Assembly (NCBI GenBank): GCA_938033975.1 | Contig: CALHKJ010000372.1 | Coordinates: forward strand, 1 to 6,250 | DNA: 6,250 bases | DNA from: an uncultured Saprospiraceae bacterium | GTDB lineage: Bacteria > Bacteroidota > Bacteroidia > Chitinophagales > Saprospiraceae | Reading direction: 5' to 3' | Part shown: positions 5,856 to 6,250 of the stretch, in pieces | How the letters are laid out: the number at the start of each line of letters is the position of its first letter | How positions within the stretch are numbered: the stretch's first letter is position 1 | The notes under the pieces: model-generated | Told to the model about the DNA's origin: nothing | Database searches by the model: none | Seen by the model: only the letters and a program-made list of their open reading frames with translations | Program-made: the position numbers and the translations under genes

Positions 5856-5883
5856 CTCTGACCTCTGAAGTCTGAAATCTGAC
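5856..5883 (+). repeat. Four degenerate 7-bp tandem repeats between convergent genes
   Basis: CTCTGAC (5856-5862), CTCTGAA (5863-5869), GTCTGAA (5870-5876) and ATCTGAC (5877-5883) share the form nTCTGA(A/C). They follow 14 bp after the ATTTGAC triplet array and end 6 bp before the reductase stop codon. The period and the GAC/GAA core match the other arrays in this window. No stable hairpin is seen here. Confidence 0.8.
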
Positions 5884-5889
5884 CTCTCC

Positions 5890-6250
5890 TCAATATCCTT
5901 TCTCCACAGAAGCCTCATTCAAAACCTCCTCTCCTTTAAGATACCTCCGTATATTTTCAAACACCTGTTCTCTAGCAGTCTTAATATTGGTAATGCTAGC
6001 AATATGCGGGGTGAGAACTATTTTTTCATTACTCCAAAATGGATGTTCTTTTGGCAACGGCTCTTGGTGAAATACATCAAGAGCAGCGCCCGAAATCAGA
6101 TCTGCTTCTATAGCTTGTAAGATATCTTCATCTACAACATGTGGTCCTCGACCGACATTAATTAGATATGCTCCCTTCTTTAATTTTTTAATAAATTCCA
6201 AATTAATGATACCACGAGTTTCATTTGTCAATGGTAATATATTGATCAGG
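5890..6250 (-). CDS. ghrA: GhrA-type glyoxylate/hydroxypyruvate reductase (D-2-hydroxyacid dehydrogenase), N-terminus cut by the window edge
   Basis: About 120 C-terminal residues of an NAD(P)H-dependent D-2-hydroxyacid dehydrogenase are present; family members run about 310-330 residues. The frame is open to the right edge, reading LINILPLTNETRGIIN. The TTG at 6231-6229 is an internal Leu codon of the conserved LPLT motif, not a start. Catalytic residues are visible: Arg in INVGRG (codon 6150-6148), Glu in LDVFHQEP (6063-6061) and His in LTPHIAS (6006-6004). HPFWSNEKI before the His and the terminus ending in GY after KGEEV match the GhrA subgroup, which reduces glyoxylate to glycolate and hydroxypyruvate to D-glycerate in the cytosol. 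The Rossmann GxGxxG motif lies outside the window, so cofactor preference (NADPH versus NADH) cannot be read. The gene converges on the synthase gene. Substrate within the subgroup is inferred. Confidence 0.88.
   Translation of the reverse strand, partial: LINILPLTNETRGIINLEFIKKLKKGAYLINVGRGPHVVDEDILQAIEADLISGAALDVFHQEPLPKEHPFWSNEKIVLTPHIASITNIKTAREQVFENIRRYLKGEEVLNEASVEKGY

Noticed and set aside
6229..6231. TTG as the start of a 113-residue reductase
   Set aside because: The frame stays open to the right edge and the upstream codons read LINILP, matching the family; the gene is cut by the window, not short.

Overview
The window looks like chromosomal DNA from a member of the Bacteroidota, most likely a Cytophagales- or Flavobacteriales-type marine or soil organism. 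The base composition is AT-rich. A TonB-dependent receptor carries the N-terminal carboxypeptidase-regulatory-like domain typical of this phylum. Several small secreted or lipid-anchored proteins have Bacteroidota-style signal peptides. Most starts lack a clear Shine-Dalgarno sequence, and two gene fronts match the phylum's TTTG / TAnnTTTG promoter. The genus cannot be named from sequence alone.

Layout, left to right. Positions 1-350 (minus) hold the N-terminal part of a secreted protein with a discoidin-like (F5/8 type C-like) sequence, cut by the left edge. Positions 401-2632 (minus) encode a complete 743-residue FecA-type TonB-dependent outer-membrane receptor. The two genes lie 50 bp apart on one strand and may be co-transcribed. 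A non-coding stretch of about 315-350 bp then separates them from two plus-strand genes at 2987-3376 and 3492-3887. These encode small secreted paralogues of about 130 residues whose C-terminal 80 residues resemble a stand-alone beta-sandwich of the T9SS-sorting-domain / DUF3244 kind. Between them lie a very strong intrinsic terminator and a good Bacteroidota promoter, so they appear to be separate transcription units.

A convergent intergenic region with a 15-bp inverted repeat follows. After it comes a 209-residue lipoprotein with beta-barrel-like character (4010-4639, minus) with its own candidate promoter. Divergent from it is a long-chain polyprenyl diphosphate synthase (4835-5812, plus, TTG start), probably making the menaquinone side chain. 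The right edge cuts a GhrA-type glyoxylate/hydroxypyruvate reductase (5890-6250, minus).

The genes do not form one pathway. Envelope functions dominate the left two thirds (receptor, secreted proteins, lipoprotein) and core metabolism the right third. The most unusual structures are the tandem pair of unfamiliar small secreted proteins and a set of degenerate 7-bp tandem repeats at gene boundaries (4710-4751, 5821-5841, 5856-5883). No RNA gene, mobile element or CRISPR array was seen.
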